Positions 9,596-18,869 of a stretch of DNA of 64,000 nt are shown here, in pieces. The notes beneath the pieces are model-generated. The model did no database searches, had not been told where the DNA came from, and saw nothing but the letters and a program-made list of their open reading frames with translations. Origin of the DNA: Alginatibacterium sediminis (GTDB taxonomy: Bacteria; Pseudomonadota; Gammaproteobacteria; Enterobacterales; Celerinatantimonadaceae). The position numbers and the translations under genes are program-made. Within the stretch, counting starts at the first letter, position 1. Each line of letters begins with the position of its first letter. The DNA lies in NCBI RefSeq assembly GCF_003610775.1, contig NZ_RAQO01000004.1, positions 562,822 through 626,821 on the forward strand, written 5' to 3'.

Positions 9596-10918
9596 TTAAC
9601 GTTGGTAAACTTGTTCAGGCAACCAAAGCGCGATCTGTGGAAATGCCATTACAATTGCTAAAGCAAATACCATGATCAGTGCAAATGGAATGACTGAACG
9701 GTAAATATCGGTTAGGCTAATTTCGGGCGGTGCCATCGCGCGCATTAGGAATAAGTTGTAGCCAAATGGCGGTGTCATATAGGCAATTTGACAGGTAATG
9801 GTGTATAACACGCCATACCAAATCAGGTTGAAATCTAGCGCACCAACTAATGGGATATAAAGCGGGGCAACAATCACAAGCATAGCGGTATCATCTAAAA
9901 AGGTGCCCATGACTATGTATGACAGTTGCATCAAGATCAGTACTTCCCAAGGACTTAGTTGCCATTGGTCAATAAACAAAGATTCGATTGCTTTAACTGC
10001 GCCAACCCCATCGAATACTGCTCCAAAGCATAAAGCCGCAAGAATAATCCACATAAACATGCAACTAATGGCTAAGGTTTTGCGAAGCGTGTTTTCGATA
10101 ACTTGACGGTTTAATCGCTTTTTATAGATAGCCGCTAAGGTTGCACTAACAGCGCCGACTGCTGAGCTTTCGACTAAACTAGTGACGCCCATGATAAATA
10201 GACCAGTCATCGCAAAAAAGATCACTAGTGGCAGAACGCCGGCACGCAGTAGTTTAAGCTTGTCTTTAAGTGGAACATTACGTTCTTCCTCACTTAAGGC
10301 AGGCCCAAGTTGCGGTTGTAGATGGCATCGAACAGCTATATAGATAATAAACATAGCGGCCATAAGTAAACCCGGAAATACCCCGGCTAGCCATAATTGT
10401 CCAACCGGTTGGCGTGCAATCATGCCATAAAGTACCAACACCACACTTGGCGGTACAAGAATACCTAAGGAGCTACCGGCTTGAACCACGCCGGTTACCA
10501 TTATTTTATCGTAGCCGCGGCGTAGCAATTCTGGTAACGCTATACTTGCACCGATGGCCATACCAGCAACACTTAGACCATTCATGGCTGAAATCATAAC
10601 CATGAGGCCAATAGTTCCTATCGCTAAACCGCCATTTAGAGGGCCCATCCAAACATGAAACATCTTGTAGAGATCTTCAGCGATGCCAGATTCTGAAAGC
10701 ATGTACCCCATAAAAATAAATAAGGGTAGGGTTAGCAAGGGATACCACTTCATTAATTTCATAGCAGCGCTAAACGGAATTTCAGCACCACCGGTTCCCC
10801 ACAGTGAAAGCGACGCAACAACAGCAACAAAACCAATGGCTGCAAACACCCGTTGACCGGTTAACAGCATTAGCATCATCGATGAAAACATCAACACTGC
10901 AATTAATTCGTAACTCAT
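9596..10918 (-). CDS. dctM: TRAP transporter large permease (DctM family)
   Basis: A 440-residue polytopic membrane protein with about 12-13 helices, the size usual for DctM, which carries the ion-coupled transport path. Visible family features include the Gly/Pro-rich VQAGSSLGILVPPSVVLVLYG, FLDDTAMLVIVAPLYIPL and the late segment ITCQIAYMTPPFGYNLFLM. Its ATG overlaps the stop of the small permease by 4 nt (ATGA), so the two are translationally coupled. A single-chain protein of this kind uses a sodium or proton gradient rather than ATP. Confidence 0.95.
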   Translation of the reverse strand: MSYELIAVLMFSSMMLMLLTGQRVFAAIGFVAVVASLSLWGTGGAEIPFSAAMKLMKWYPLLTLPLFIFMGYMLSESGIAEDLYKMFHVWMGPLNGGLAIGTIGLMVMISAMNGLSVAGMAIGASIALPELLRRGYDKIMVTGVVQAGSSLGILVPPSVVLVLYGMIARQPVGQLWLAGVFPGLLMAAMFIIYIAVRCHLQPQLGPALSEEERNVPLKDKLKLLRAGVLPLVIFFAMTGLFIMGVTSLVESSAVGAVSATLAAIYKKRLNRQVIENTLRKTLAISCMFMWIILAALCFGAVFDGVGAVKAIESLFIDQWQLSPWEVLILMQLSYIVMGTFLDDTAMLVIVAPLYIPLVGALDFNLIWYGVLYTITCQIAYMTPPFGYNLFLMRAMAPPEISLTDIYRSVIPFALIMVFALAIVMAFPQIALWLPEQVYQR

Positions 10919-11451
10919 TTGATTTCAACTCCACGCCAACAAGCAATGTCTTTGATCAAGACCGCAAAGGCCTGAAGTAACATCAATACGATAGAAAAAC
11001 ACATTACAATTTTTATGGGCGCCATATATGGTCGCCAAGCCGAATAACTGCGCTCGCCGTATTCAAGTGCATAGCTAGTGCTGGAGATGCCACCGTAGAG
11101 TAAAACGCCGAGATAGAAAATGAGCATACAGATTGTGAATGCATCAACCATAGATTTGGTTTTAATTGACCAATTGCCGTATACCAAGTCCATGCGCACG
11201 TGGCTTTGAAGCTGCATTGAATAAGGACCACCAAGCATGTAGTAAGCAACCATGACAAATTGGGCCATCTCTAATGTCCAAAGCGACGGAAAGTGACCCA
11301 GCTTTGACACTGCGGAGTAAAACAATATGCCTATCAACACTATGATAAGGTACATTGCAAAACGGCCGACCCGGTAGTTTACGGCCTCAACAATTTTAAT
11401 ATAGCCAACCAATGCTTTGGGTATTGTTGGCTGATTAGAACGAGCTTCCAT
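10915..11451 (-). CDS. dctQ: TRAP transporter small permease (DctQ family)
   Basis: A 178-residue protein with four predicted membrane helices, the normal DctQ plan. It includes the family-like WTLEMAQFVMVAYYMLGGPYSMQ and SHVRMDLVYGNWS. It forms the membrane complex with the large permease encoded immediately downstream (4-nt overlap). An AGGAA ribosome site precedes the ATG. It lies 24 nt after the amidotransferase gene, so catabolic enzymes and transporter appear to share one transcript. Confidence 0.93.
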   Translation of the reverse strand: MEARSNQPTIPKALVGYIKIVEAVNYRVGRFAMYLIIVLIGILFYSAVSKLGHFPSLWTLEMAQFVMVAYYMLGGPYSMQLQSHVRMDLVYGNWSIKTKSMVDAFTICMLIFYLGVLLYGGISSTSYALEYGERSYSAWRPYMAPIKIVMCFSIVLMLLQAFAVLIKDIACWRGVEIK

Positions 11452-11475
11452 GTGCGTTCCTTATTTGATTCGTGT

Positions 11476-12186
11476 TTACGTCGTTTGCATCGCAATGAAG
11501 TTTATAATTGCTCGGGCTAGTAACAGCGAATCGATATGTTGATAAGTCGATTTTAAACCTTGTTCCATTACGTCTTGAGAATAGCTTTCGCTGCGTAGTT
11601 TGATTAGTGCACGACTATAGTCGGCTGTAAATTCAGGATGACCTTGTACGCCCAGAAATCTAGGGCTAAATTGAACTAAGCTATTTGGACAAAAGTCACT
11701 ACCTGCTAGAGTTGATGCGCCATTGGGTAAGTGCGTAACTTGGTCTTGATGACTAACTAGCAAATCAAAACTGTCCTTAGCATCACCTATCCAAGCCGGT
11801 TTGGAATAAAATTTAGAACTATGTACGCCAACGCCCCAACCTTGATTAGCTTGTTCTACTAACCCCCCTAAAACTTTAGCGATTAACTGATGTCCGAAAC
11901 AAATACCAATCAGCACGCGTTGTTCTTGATGTAGCCGGAATACAAATTTTTCGAGCTCTCTGATCCAATCAAGTTCGTCGTTTACGCCAAATTTACTCCC
12001 GCTTGTTATGAACGCATCGTAAAGATCAAGCTTGCTTGGGTATTTACCATCCAACACTCTAAAAGTGTGGATCTCAAGCTCACAGCCCGCAGCTTCAAAC
12101 AAATTGGCAAAACTTTCAGGATAGTTTCCAAACTCGTTTTGTAATTCAGCCCTGATGTCATCACATAGCAGTAGCGCTACTCTCAT
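11476..12186 (-). CDS. class I glutamine amidotransferase-like gamma-glutamyl hydrolase
   Basis: A 236-residue stand-alone class I amidotransferase domain with an intact triad: Cys96 in GICFGHQ, His183 and Glu185 in QGHPEF. It lacks the PuuD (peptidase C26) motifs I would expect and looks nearer the GMP-synthase-like (YfeJ-type) hydrolases. By context I infer that it hydrolyses a gamma-glutamyl amide in the last step of the pathway, releasing glutamate. Its start overlaps the stop of the alcohol dehydrogenase gene by 4 nt. A general glutaminase or thiol-peptide hydrolase is the alternative reading. Confidence 0.82.
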   Translation of the reverse strand: MRVALLLCDDIRAELQNEFGNYPESFANLFEAAGCELEIHTFRVLDGKYPSKLDLYDAFITSGSKFGVNDELDWIRELEKFVFRLHQEQRVLIGICFGHQLIAKVLGGLVEQANQGWGVGVHSSKFYSKPAWIGDAKDSFDLLVSHQDQVTHLPNGASTLAGSDFCPNSLVQFSPRFLGVQGHPEFTADYSRALIKLRSESYSQDVMEQGLKSTYQHIDSLLLARAIINFIAMQTT

Positions 12187-13346
12187 GGGATTAGTTCCCC
12201 ATTAACAGCGTTCATATATAATTGTTGGTATTGTTCAGCGCTAAACAATATTGGGTTTCCGCCGGCAGATGGATCGTTAACTGACATTTGAGCGATACGT
12301 TCAGCATCTGTTCCATCAATTCCTATTTCACTCAGAGCATGTGGAATTGACAAGGATTTTCTAAGTTCTAAGATCCAGGTTAGTACGCCGTCGAAGCTTT
12401 GATCACTCAGATCAAGTTGGCGTGCTAGTCTCGCCATTTTTTCTTGAATTTGGGATTTATTAGCAACTAAAACATAAGGCATTAAGATTGCGTTTAACAT
12501 GCCGTGATGAGCGTTGTGAAGTGCGCCTAAACTGTGGGCGAGGGCATGCATGGCACCGAGTCCTTTTTGAAACGCGGTGGCGCCCATACTCGATGCGACC
12601 AACATTTGCATACGTGCATCGATATCTTGTCCATTACTAAATGCACGCGGTAAATAATCAGCAACCATACGAATACCTTCGAGCGCGATCGCTTCAGCCA
12701 TCGGGTGGTAGCTTGGAGAACATAGTGCTTCTAATGAATGCGACAAAGCGTCCATACCTGTCGCGGCCGTTAATTTGGGTGGCAGTCCCACGCTGAGCAA
12801 TGGATCGAGTATGACAACTTTAGGCAGCATCAAGGGGTGGAAAATAATGGTTTTAACTTGGCGTTCTTGATTTGTTATAACGGAGGCGCGCCCCACTTCA
12901 GAACCGGTACCTGCAGTAGTTGGGATTGCAATACAGGGTAAAACTTTATCTTCTTGTACCCGCTTCCAGTTATTGCCTACATCTTCAAAGTCCCAAAGTT
13001 CGCGACTTTGAAAAGCAGCTAAGGCAATCGCTTTAGCTGCATCTAAGCTTGAACCGCCACCAATACCTATAACGCCATCGCAGCGATTTTGTTTTACTTG
13101 GGCAATGCCAGCACTGACATTGTCTCCATTAGGATTTGCTTGGATTTGCGAAAATAGGCAAGCGTCAAGTTCGCTCCCTTTTAGACTTTGTACTAGGGTT
13201 TCTATAAAGTCGAAATCTTTTAGGCCTGGGTCGCACACGACCATTGGTCGCCTGATACCAAGCGCCATACAATGCTCAACACAACTGTCTAGGCTATTTG
13301 AGCCCGCTTCTATATGGCTGGGATAGTTCCATGTACCTTTTAACAT
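12183..13346 (-). CDS. iron-containing alcohol dehydrogenase
   Basis: A 387-residue group III (iron-type) alcohol dehydrogenase. The NAD-binding motif GIGGGSSLDAAKAIAL is near 95-110, TTAGTGSEVGRASVI follows, and metal-binding histidines lie in MHALAHSLGALHNAHHG. It should oxidise a primary alcohol to an aldehyde with NAD. In this operon the likely substrate is a gamma-glutamylated amino alcohol, with the aldehyde passed to the dehydrogenase encoded just upstream. ATG 13346 has GGAGAA upstream. This gene takes the place that PuuB, a flavin amine oxidase, has in the E. coli putrescine pathway. Confidence 0.92.
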   Translation of the reverse strand: MLKGTWNYPSHIEAGSNSLDSCVEHCMALGIRRPMVVCDPGLKDFDFIETLVQSLKGSELDACLFSQIQANPNGDNVSAGIAQVKQNRCDGVIGIGGGSSLDAAKAIALAAFQSRELWDFEDVGNNWKRVQEDKVLPCIAIPTTAGTGSEVGRASVITNQERQVKTIIFHPLMLPKVVILDPLLSVGLPPKLTAATGMDALSHSLEALCSPSYHPMAEAIALEGIRMVADYLPRAFSNGQDIDARMQMLVASSMGATAFQKGLGAMHALAHSLGALHNAHHGMLNAILMPYVLVANKSQIQEKMARLARQLDLSDQSFDGVLTWILELRKSLSIPHALSEIGIDGTDAERIAQMSVNDPSAGGNPILFSAEQYQQLYMNAVNGELIP

Positions 13347-13369
13347 ACAACGTTCTCCACTTATCGACG

Positions 13370-14785
13370 TTATGGCGTATTTGATTTGATATGAAATGAC
13401 TTTGGACGTGTAAGCTGTTCAAATCCAAGTTTAGATAGACTACAACCTCGGCCTGAGTTCTTAACCCCAGTCCAAGCCAAAGCCGGGTCAAGATAATCAC
13501 AACGGTTCACATACACAGTGCCTGTTTCCAGTTGGGCCCCAATTGTCTCTGCGGCAACAAGGTCTTCGCTAAATATGGCAGCGCTTAAACCAAACTCGCT
13601 GTCGTTCATAAGCTCAATAGCTTCTGAGTCACTAGCAACACTTTGGACCGCAATTAAAGGACCAAAGGACTCTTCGGTCATTACTCGCATACTATGATCA
13701 ACGTTACTAAGTAATTGAGGTGCAACAAATGGCGTGTTTTCTTTTGCATACGGGAAGTCATTGCTATTTATATGCGCTACTGCACCTTGGCTAATCGCTT
13801 GTTGTATTTGTTTTCGTAGGAAGGCTGCAGCTTTATCACTCACCATAGGACCTAGGTTAGTGCTTGCAGCTTCAGAAGGACCAAGTTGGTATTGTTGAAT
13901 AAGAGCGACGGCTTTATCGATAAACGCTTGATAAATGCTGTGATGAACATAAACACGCTCTATACCACAGCAAGACTGACCGCTATTGAACATACCGCCA
14001 TCGACAACCGTTGCAACTGCATCATCAAGCTGAGCATCTTGGCGGATATATGCCGGGTCTTTACCGCCAAGTTCTAAACCGACACCAATAAATTGACCAA
14101 CCGCTGCTTGCTCAATGGCTTTGCCACCTGCAACAGAACCAGTAAAGGCAACGTAATTAATTTGCCCTGAGCCAATGATATCAGCTGCTTGTTGGTGGCT
14201 TAGGTGAAGGTGTTGAAACACACCTTCTGGCAGGCCTATGGCGTCAAACGCTGCTTGAAAACGTTCAGCGCAAACTAAGGTTTGTTGTGCGTGCTTTAGC
14301 AATACCGTATTGCCAGCTAAAAGTGCCGGAACAATACTATTAATTGCGGTAAGGTAAGGATAATTCCACGGTGCGATTACAAATACACATCCTAAGGCCT
14401 CACGTGTGATGTAGCGCTTAAAACCTGGTTTTTCTTCCACTGTTAATGGACATAATGCTTGCTCGCAGATGTCGATCATGTAACTTGCACGCTCTTCTAA
14501 ACCCGCAATCTCCCCCTTACATTGAGAAATTGGACGTCCCATCATCGCAGATATTTCATTGGCTAGCTCTTGCGATTGACTAACTAAATGGCTAACGGCT
14601 TTGGTACAAAATGCTTTTCGTTGTGACAAACTTAGTTTACGCCAGTTGTTTTGTGCAGCCTTAGCTTTTGTTAGCGCGTCATTAATTTGAAGTGATGTTG
14701 AAATAGAGCGCTGTGCATAGATTTTCCCTGTACTAGGAGAAATACAATAAAGTTCGTCTGTTGCTGAATTATTTAAAGTCGACAT
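13370..14785 (-). CDS. NAD(P)-dependent aldehyde dehydrogenase
   Basis: A 471-residue ALDH-superfamily enzyme that oxidises an aldehyde to its acid. The oxyanion Asn141 is in PWNYP, FTGSVAGGKAIEQA binds the cofactor, Glu238 is in LELGGKDP, and the nucleophile Cys272 is in FNSGQSCC. The length is close to succinate-semialdehyde-type members. It lies 7 nt after the ligase gene and 23 nt before the alcohol dehydrogenase gene. The expected substrate is the gamma-glutamyl aminoaldehyde made by that enzyme; this substrate is inferred from the operon only. Confidence 0.93.
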   Translation of the reverse strand: MSTLNNSATDELYCISPSTGKIYAQRSISTSLQINDALTKAKAAQNNWRKLSLSQRKAFCTKAVSHLVSQSQELANEISAMMGRPISQCKGEIAGLEERASYMIDICEQALCPLTVEEKPGFKRYITREALGCVFVIAPWNYPYLTAINSIVPALLAGNTVLLKHAQQTLVCAERFQAAFDAIGLPEGVFQHLHLSHQQAADIIGSGQINYVAFTGSVAGGKAIEQAAVGQFIGVGLELGGKDPAYIRQDAQLDDAVATVVDGGMFNSGQSCCGIERVYVHHSIYQAFIDKAVALIQQYQLGPSEAASTNLGPMVSDKAAAFLRKQIQQAISQGAVAHINSNDFPYAKENTPFVAPQLLSNVDHSMRVMTEESFGPLIAVQSVASDSEAIELMNDSEFGLSAAIFSEDLVAAETIGAQLETGTVYVNRCDYLDPALAWTGVKNSGRGCSLSKLGFEQLTRPKSFHIKSNTP

Positions 14786-14792
14786 AACTGAC

Positions 14793-16157
14793 CTATATTA
14801 TTTCAAAGTAGCGGTTTAGTTCCCAATCACTAATGTGACGACGATACTCACGTTCTTCCCAATCGCGACTAGCAGAGAAGTGATCTACAAAAGCAGAACC
14901 AAACATTTCGCGAGCCATGCTTGAGTTTTTCAAGTTGAGGGCAGCGGCGCCTAGTGAGGCGGGTAGTTCTATAGCTTTTGGGTGATCTATTTCGTAGGCG
15001 TTGCCTGTAACTCGCGCTAAGGGTTCTAATTTTTGTTCTATCCCAGCCAAGCCACTGGCCAAAGCGGCTGCTAACGCCAAATAAGGATTTGCGTCAGCGG
15101 CACCAATACGGTATTCAATGCGCTGTGAGTTTTCGCTGCCATGAATGATGCGAAGGGCAGTTGTGCGGTTTTCGGCACCCCAAGTGGCATGTGTAGGGGC
15201 CCAAAAGCCGGGAACCATGCGCGAGTAGCTATTAATTGTTGGTGCAACCATGCATAAAACTTCAGGCATGAACTTTTGTTGTCCGGCTAGAAAGTGACGT
15301 TGGATATCACTCATCTCAAGATCGTTATTGGCGTCGAAAAATGCAGACTGGCCATTTTTAGTCAACGAAATATGAATGTGACCACTTTGTCCTGGGTAAT
15401 CATTACTCCACTTAGCCATAAATGTTGCCATCATGTCTCGGCGTTGCGCTAAAACCTTCATAAAGGTTTTAAATAAAGCTGCTTTATCTGCGGCTAGGTC
15501 AGCAAGATCATAAGTTAAAGCTGCCTCCAACACTCCGGGTCCAGTTTCAGAGTGAATGCCTTCAATTGGGAAGTCCATCTCTTCGCTGAGGTCCAAGATC
15601 GCTTTGTACAAATCGCTATGAACCGAATTTCGGATCATTGAATAACCAAACCAATCGGGTGTAATTGGTTTTAAGTCTCTGTATCCTTTTTCTCTAATCG
15701 AGTCGGGTGTTTCATTAAAAAGGAAAAACTCATATTCAAATGCAGCATTTACCTCAAAACCCATAGCACGTGCTTTATCTAACACACGGTGTAAGGTTGA
15801 ACGGGGACAAACCTTGCGCGCATCACCATCAAATTCAGCGATGAATAGAAGCATGCCGTCTTCACCCGTCACATCGCGGCAAGTGTCTGGTAAAATTTTT
15901 ACGCTAGCATCGGGGTAGCCGGTATGCCAACCCGTGAAGTCCACATTATCGTAAAGCTGGTCTTTTACGTCCCAGCCGAGAATTACATCACAAAAAGCAA
16001 AGCCCTTATCCAAGGCAGAAAAGAACTTAGACTTGGACATGTATTTGCCACGCATAACACCGTCATTATCGAAGATCCCAACTTTTATATGGGTTAACTG
16101 ACGAGTTTCAATAAGTGTTTTAGCATCTTGTATTGTCTTAACGTCTCTGGCTTGCAT
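14793..16157 (-). CDS. glutamine synthetase-like gamma-glutamylamide ligase (PuuA/IpuC type)
   Basis: A 454-residue glutamine-synthetase-fold enzyme of the kind that joins glutamate to an amine with ATP. It has the short N-terminal beta-grasp domain with IFDNDGVMRGKYM, the catalytic AAFEYEFFLF, SGHIHISL with the ATP/metal His, and the C-terminal RIGAADANPYLALAAALASG. No adenylylation-loop tyrosine of the GlnA type (NLYDLP) is seen. PuuA, IpuC and GlnA4-type enzymes use putrescine, isopropylamine and ethanolamine respectively. The alcohol dehydrogenase next door favours an amino alcohol here. ATG 16157 is chosen because AGGAA lies 8 nt upstream; the GTG at 16163 would sit only 2 nt from it. 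It is the first gene of the operon. Confidence 0.92.
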   Translation of the reverse strand: MQARDVKTIQDAKTLIETRQLTHIKVGIFDNDGVMRGKYMSKSKFFSALDKGFAFCDVILGWDVKDQLYDNVDFTGWHTGYPDASVKILPDTCRDVTGEDGMLLFIAEFDGDARKVCPRSTLHRVLDKARAMGFEVNAAFEYEFFLFNETPDSIREKGYRDLKPITPDWFGYSMIRNSVHSDLYKAILDLSEEMDFPIEGIHSETGPGVLEAALTYDLADLAADKAALFKTFMKVLAQRRDMMATFMAKWSNDYPGQSGHIHISLTKNGQSAFFDANNDLEMSDIQRHFLAGQQKFMPEVLCMVAPTINSYSRMVPGFWAPTHATWGAENRTTALRIIHGSENSQRIEYRIGAADANPYLALAAALASGLAGIEQKLEPLARVTGNAYEIDHPKAIELPASLGAAALNLKNSSMAREMFGSAFVDHFSASRDWEEREYRRHISDWELNRYFEII

Positions 16158-16486
16158 TGACACAATTCCTTTGTGTATATGTGAAACAATTAGAATAACT
16201 GCTGTTACTACTACTATGGACTAAATATTTAAGACCGATCCAGTAGCTGATTGCTCGGTATTGCTACATAAATTTCGATAAGTTAACAGTGACTTATAGC
16301 CATATGAAATCAGTTGAGAATAACCAAGCTAGTGTGTGGCTAAAAAAACACCAACAACAATTAGTGTAGCTAGTTATCTAGCATAAGCATTACTTATAGT
16401 GTGAACGAACAAAGCTTTGAGACTATCAATTGCTTTATAACTGAAAAATACTAAGGCTCAAGGAAAGTTGACCTAGAACACCTTTA
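16158..16486. other. promoter region of the amino-alcohol operon
   Basis: About 330 nt between the LysR stop and the ligase start, with no open frame of note. It must hold the operon promoter and probably the LysR operator, but I see no convincing TTGACA/TATAAT pair or clear T-N11-A palindrome. Confidence 0.4.
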
Positions 16487-17458
16487 TTAGCCAAGTTGAG
16501 CGACCTTGATAAGTTTAAGTGCCCAAGGTAGGTTTTGTTGAATAAAAGGTAGATAGTACTGAGTTAAGCAACTAGCGCTATGCTGAGCTAGACGCTCGGG
16601 TAGGGAGCCTAATTCGTTACGCCGTGATATAAGGGTAAGTGTTCGATAGAAACTATCATCAACAGCCAATGGTTCGTAGTGTAGGTTTTCTTGTAACCCT
16701 TGGGCTTGCAGCACACACAGCGGCGTACTTATTGTCCATCCTAAACCATTAGCCACTGCGGCCAAAACAGCGTGAGTGTTATCCAAAAAGATCCGTTCTG
16801 GTGGATTAACACCCAACTCATAAAGATAGCGCTCGATCGTTTGGCCTATGAGAGCATTACTGGTATAGCGTACAAAATCATGGTTTTTAGCTAGGAATTT
16901 TAAGTCGTTACTTTTGTGTAGCTTATGTAGTTGTTTAGGCAGCACCAAAATAAAGGGTTCTTTAAGAAGTCGGATCCGCTGTAAGTTGTCATGATTAACC
17001 AGTAGGTCATCAGAAATAACAATATCGACTTGTCGGCCTAATAAGGCTTGTTGATGCATATGCGACCGACCACTTGTCATCATCCATTGGTCACTATGAC
17101 TTTTAATTGCAGCAACCAGGTGGTTGCCCATGGTTGCTGCAAACGAGTCTACGATTGCTAATCGCAGTGCATGCAAGCGGGTAAAATTACGCTGGCTAAG
17201 TGCTGTTTGTGTTTGTTGGGCATGTTCAATTAGGTGTTTTGAACGATCAAAAAAATATCGACCGGCAACGGTTAATGCAACCGGACGCACGCTACGGTCG
17301 AGCAGTGGGACGCCCACATTAGTTTCAAGATTTGCTAAGGTTTGACTTACCGCCGATTGCGAAAGGCCCAGTTGTTGTCCGGCCGCGGTCATACTTCCGC
17401 ACTGCGCTGTCGCTACTAAAACTTCAAGCATTTTGATATCGAAATTTAAACCGTTCAT
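16487..17458 (-). CDS. LysR-family transcriptional regulator
   Basis: A 323-residue LysR regulator. The N-terminal winged helix-turn-helix (about 5-65) includes the signature GSMTAAGQQLGLSQSAVSQT. The C-terminal periplasmic-binding-like effector domain runs from about 95 to 305. It lies upstream of the ligase operon on the same strand, separated by the 330-nt promoter region, and is the obvious candidate to sense its substrate or intermediate. The last 20 residues are a short extension beyond the usual family end. The assignment to the operon rests on position. Confidence 0.9.
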   Translation of the reverse strand: MNGLNFDIKMLEVLVATAQCGSMTAAGQQLGLSQSAVSQTLANLETNVGVPLLDRSVRPVALTVAGRYFFDRSKHLIEHAQQTQTALSQRNFTRLHALRLAIVDSFAATMGNHLVAAIKSHSDQWMMTSGRSHMHQQALLGRQVDIVISDDLLVNHDNLQRIRLLKEPFILVLPKQLHKLHKSNDLKFLAKNHDFVRYTSNALIGQTIERYLYELGVNPPERIFLDNTHAVLAAVANGLGWTISTPLCVLQAQGLQENLHYEPLAVDDSFYRTLTLISRRNELGSLPERLAQHSASCLTQYYLPFIQQNLPWALKLIKVAQLG

Positions 17459-17564
17459 CTAGCTAAGCCATTGAGAACATAGCTAAATACCATGCAAAAC
17501 TTACTAACTATTTGCAAGTATAATATTTCACCGAAATAAAACGACGGATTGATGCTCTCTGGTC

Positions 17565-18809
17565 TTAATCCAAACGCTGTACTTTGTTGGCAGACGATTG
17601 TTGCTCTAGACTAGTGTGGGTGTAAATCGATAGAGTTGATAAATCACTATGACCAGCGCTTTTCATAACTACAGATAAGGGGACGCCACTTTCAATAGCT
17701 GCCGAGATGCCAGTATGCCGCATTGAATGTACACTGTAGCTGCGTAGCTCTTGAGCATCAAAGGGATTAGAACCTTCTATACTATTGGCGCAATCGATTA
17801 AGGTCGTGGTGACTATTTTCTGAATCGACGTTATCCCAAGCTGCGAATGGATCAGCCCCGCATCGCGCCCATGGGTACCGATTTGATGACGAATAAATAG
17901 TGGATGTTGTTCCTCAGGAACGGGGAGTTCCGTCAAATTGAGAGACAAACGATAACGTTTTAGCTCCTTGATGAGCTGATCAGGGCAAACAATTCGCCTA
18001 GCTTTACCGCCTTTACTTAATGGAACTTGGAAAAGCCAGTCGCCACCGCGGTGTTTAGTAAAAGAGCTCATTAATGGCGTATACCCAGCGCGCGCGGAAA
18101 TTTCCGAAACGCGGGGGTAGATTAAATAGAGTAGGGCGAATAGAAATCGAGTGCGCGCGTGCTTCTGCGGGTCTAATTGCTCCATTCGACAAACATATTC
18201 CCAAAGTGTTTTCCATTGCTCTGGACTCAAAGATTTTTCTACCTCAACATCGATAGCGATTCGCGAATTGTTTCCATTGAGGCGTCTTAACAATACCGAC
18301 GCAGGGTTTTTGTCCATGTACTCGAGATCATCTAGGAATACAAAGAAACTGCTTAGTATAGAAAGCTGAGTTTTCAGTGTGTTAAGTTTGCGAAGGTAAG
18401 TACCTGGTTGGCGGTTCACGAAAGGGCGCCATTTGGGATTAGCTAGGACTTCGCCGTTCGATTTATTATCAACGAAAAAAGCATAGGAGCAATGGCTGAC
18501 TAGCTGAGCAGGGGGTTGGTTACAGAATTCTATAAATTGGGACAGTAACCGACGGTCTAGGTCAGCTATAGAGCATCCTTTAGTAAACCAACACCAATTG
18601 AAAAGTAGGTTTAACTCACTACGGATAGATTTGAAATTATTAGCATTAAAGCGGTTCTCAGATAGATAATCGACCGCTAATTCATAGCTGTAGCTTGCAT
18701 CAACAATGCTGCGATCAAGATTTGAAACGGTAGTGTTGACATAAGCAACGCCGAATTCCAAGTGCTCGGCATGTGGGAACAAAGGTAAATATGAAGGCGA
18801 GTTGTTCAA
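17565..18809 (-). CDS. tyrosine recombinase / integrase, TTG start
   Basis: A 414-residue site-specific recombinase with all catalytic residues: Arg233 in YPRVSEI, Lys266 in SKGGKARR, His361 and Arg364 in HSMRHT, His387 in GHSDLST and the nucleophile Tyr396 in IYTHTS. An N-terminal SAM-like DNA-binding domain spans roughly 35-165. It lacks the IntI-specific insertion and is longer than XerC/XerD (about 300). No excisionase, tRNA or attachment repeat is seen beside it. The frame opens only at TTG 18809, because an in-frame stop lies just upstream and the next ATG is near residue 165. Its promoter carries a LexA box. It borders the gene-poor accessory stretch and may be the remnant integrase of an island. 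Confidence 0.9.
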   Translation of the reverse strand: MNNSPSYLPLFPHAEHLEFGVAYVNTTVSNLDRSIVDASYSYELAVDYLSENRFNANNFKSIRSELNLLFNWCWFTKGCSIADLDRRLLSQFIEFCNQPPAQLVSHCSYAFFVDNKSNGEVLANPKWRPFVNRQPGTYLRKLNTLKTQLSILSSFFVFLDDLEYMDKNPASVLLRRLNGNNSRIAIDVEVEKSLSPEQWKTLWEYVCRMEQLDPQKHARTRFLFALLYLIYPRVSEISARAGYTPLMSSFTKHRGGDWLFQVPLSKGGKARRIVCPDQLIKELKRYRLSLNLTELPVPEEQHPLFIRHQIGTHGRDAGLIHSQLGITSIQKIVTTTLIDCANSIEGSNPFDAQELRSYSVHSMRHTGISAAIESGVPLSVVMKSAGHSDLSTLSIYTHTSLEQQSSANKVQRLD

Positions 18810-18835
18810 ATGAGTAGCTTATCCATATAAGGGGA

Positions 18836-18869
18836 ATTATATGCTTAAGATAACTGTATATAAACACAG
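18836..18869 (-). promoter_or_regulatory. LexA (SOS) box overlapping the integrase promoter
   Basis: On the minus strand a perfect -10 TATAAT (18836-18841) lies 17 nt from a weak -35 TTTATA (18859-18864). A perfect LexA consensus, CTGT-N8-ACAG, covers that -35 at 18854-18869, inside an extended palindrome with flanking TAA/TTA. It is 45 nt upstream of the integrase start codon. LexA binding here would directly block RNA polymerase. Confidence 0.75.
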
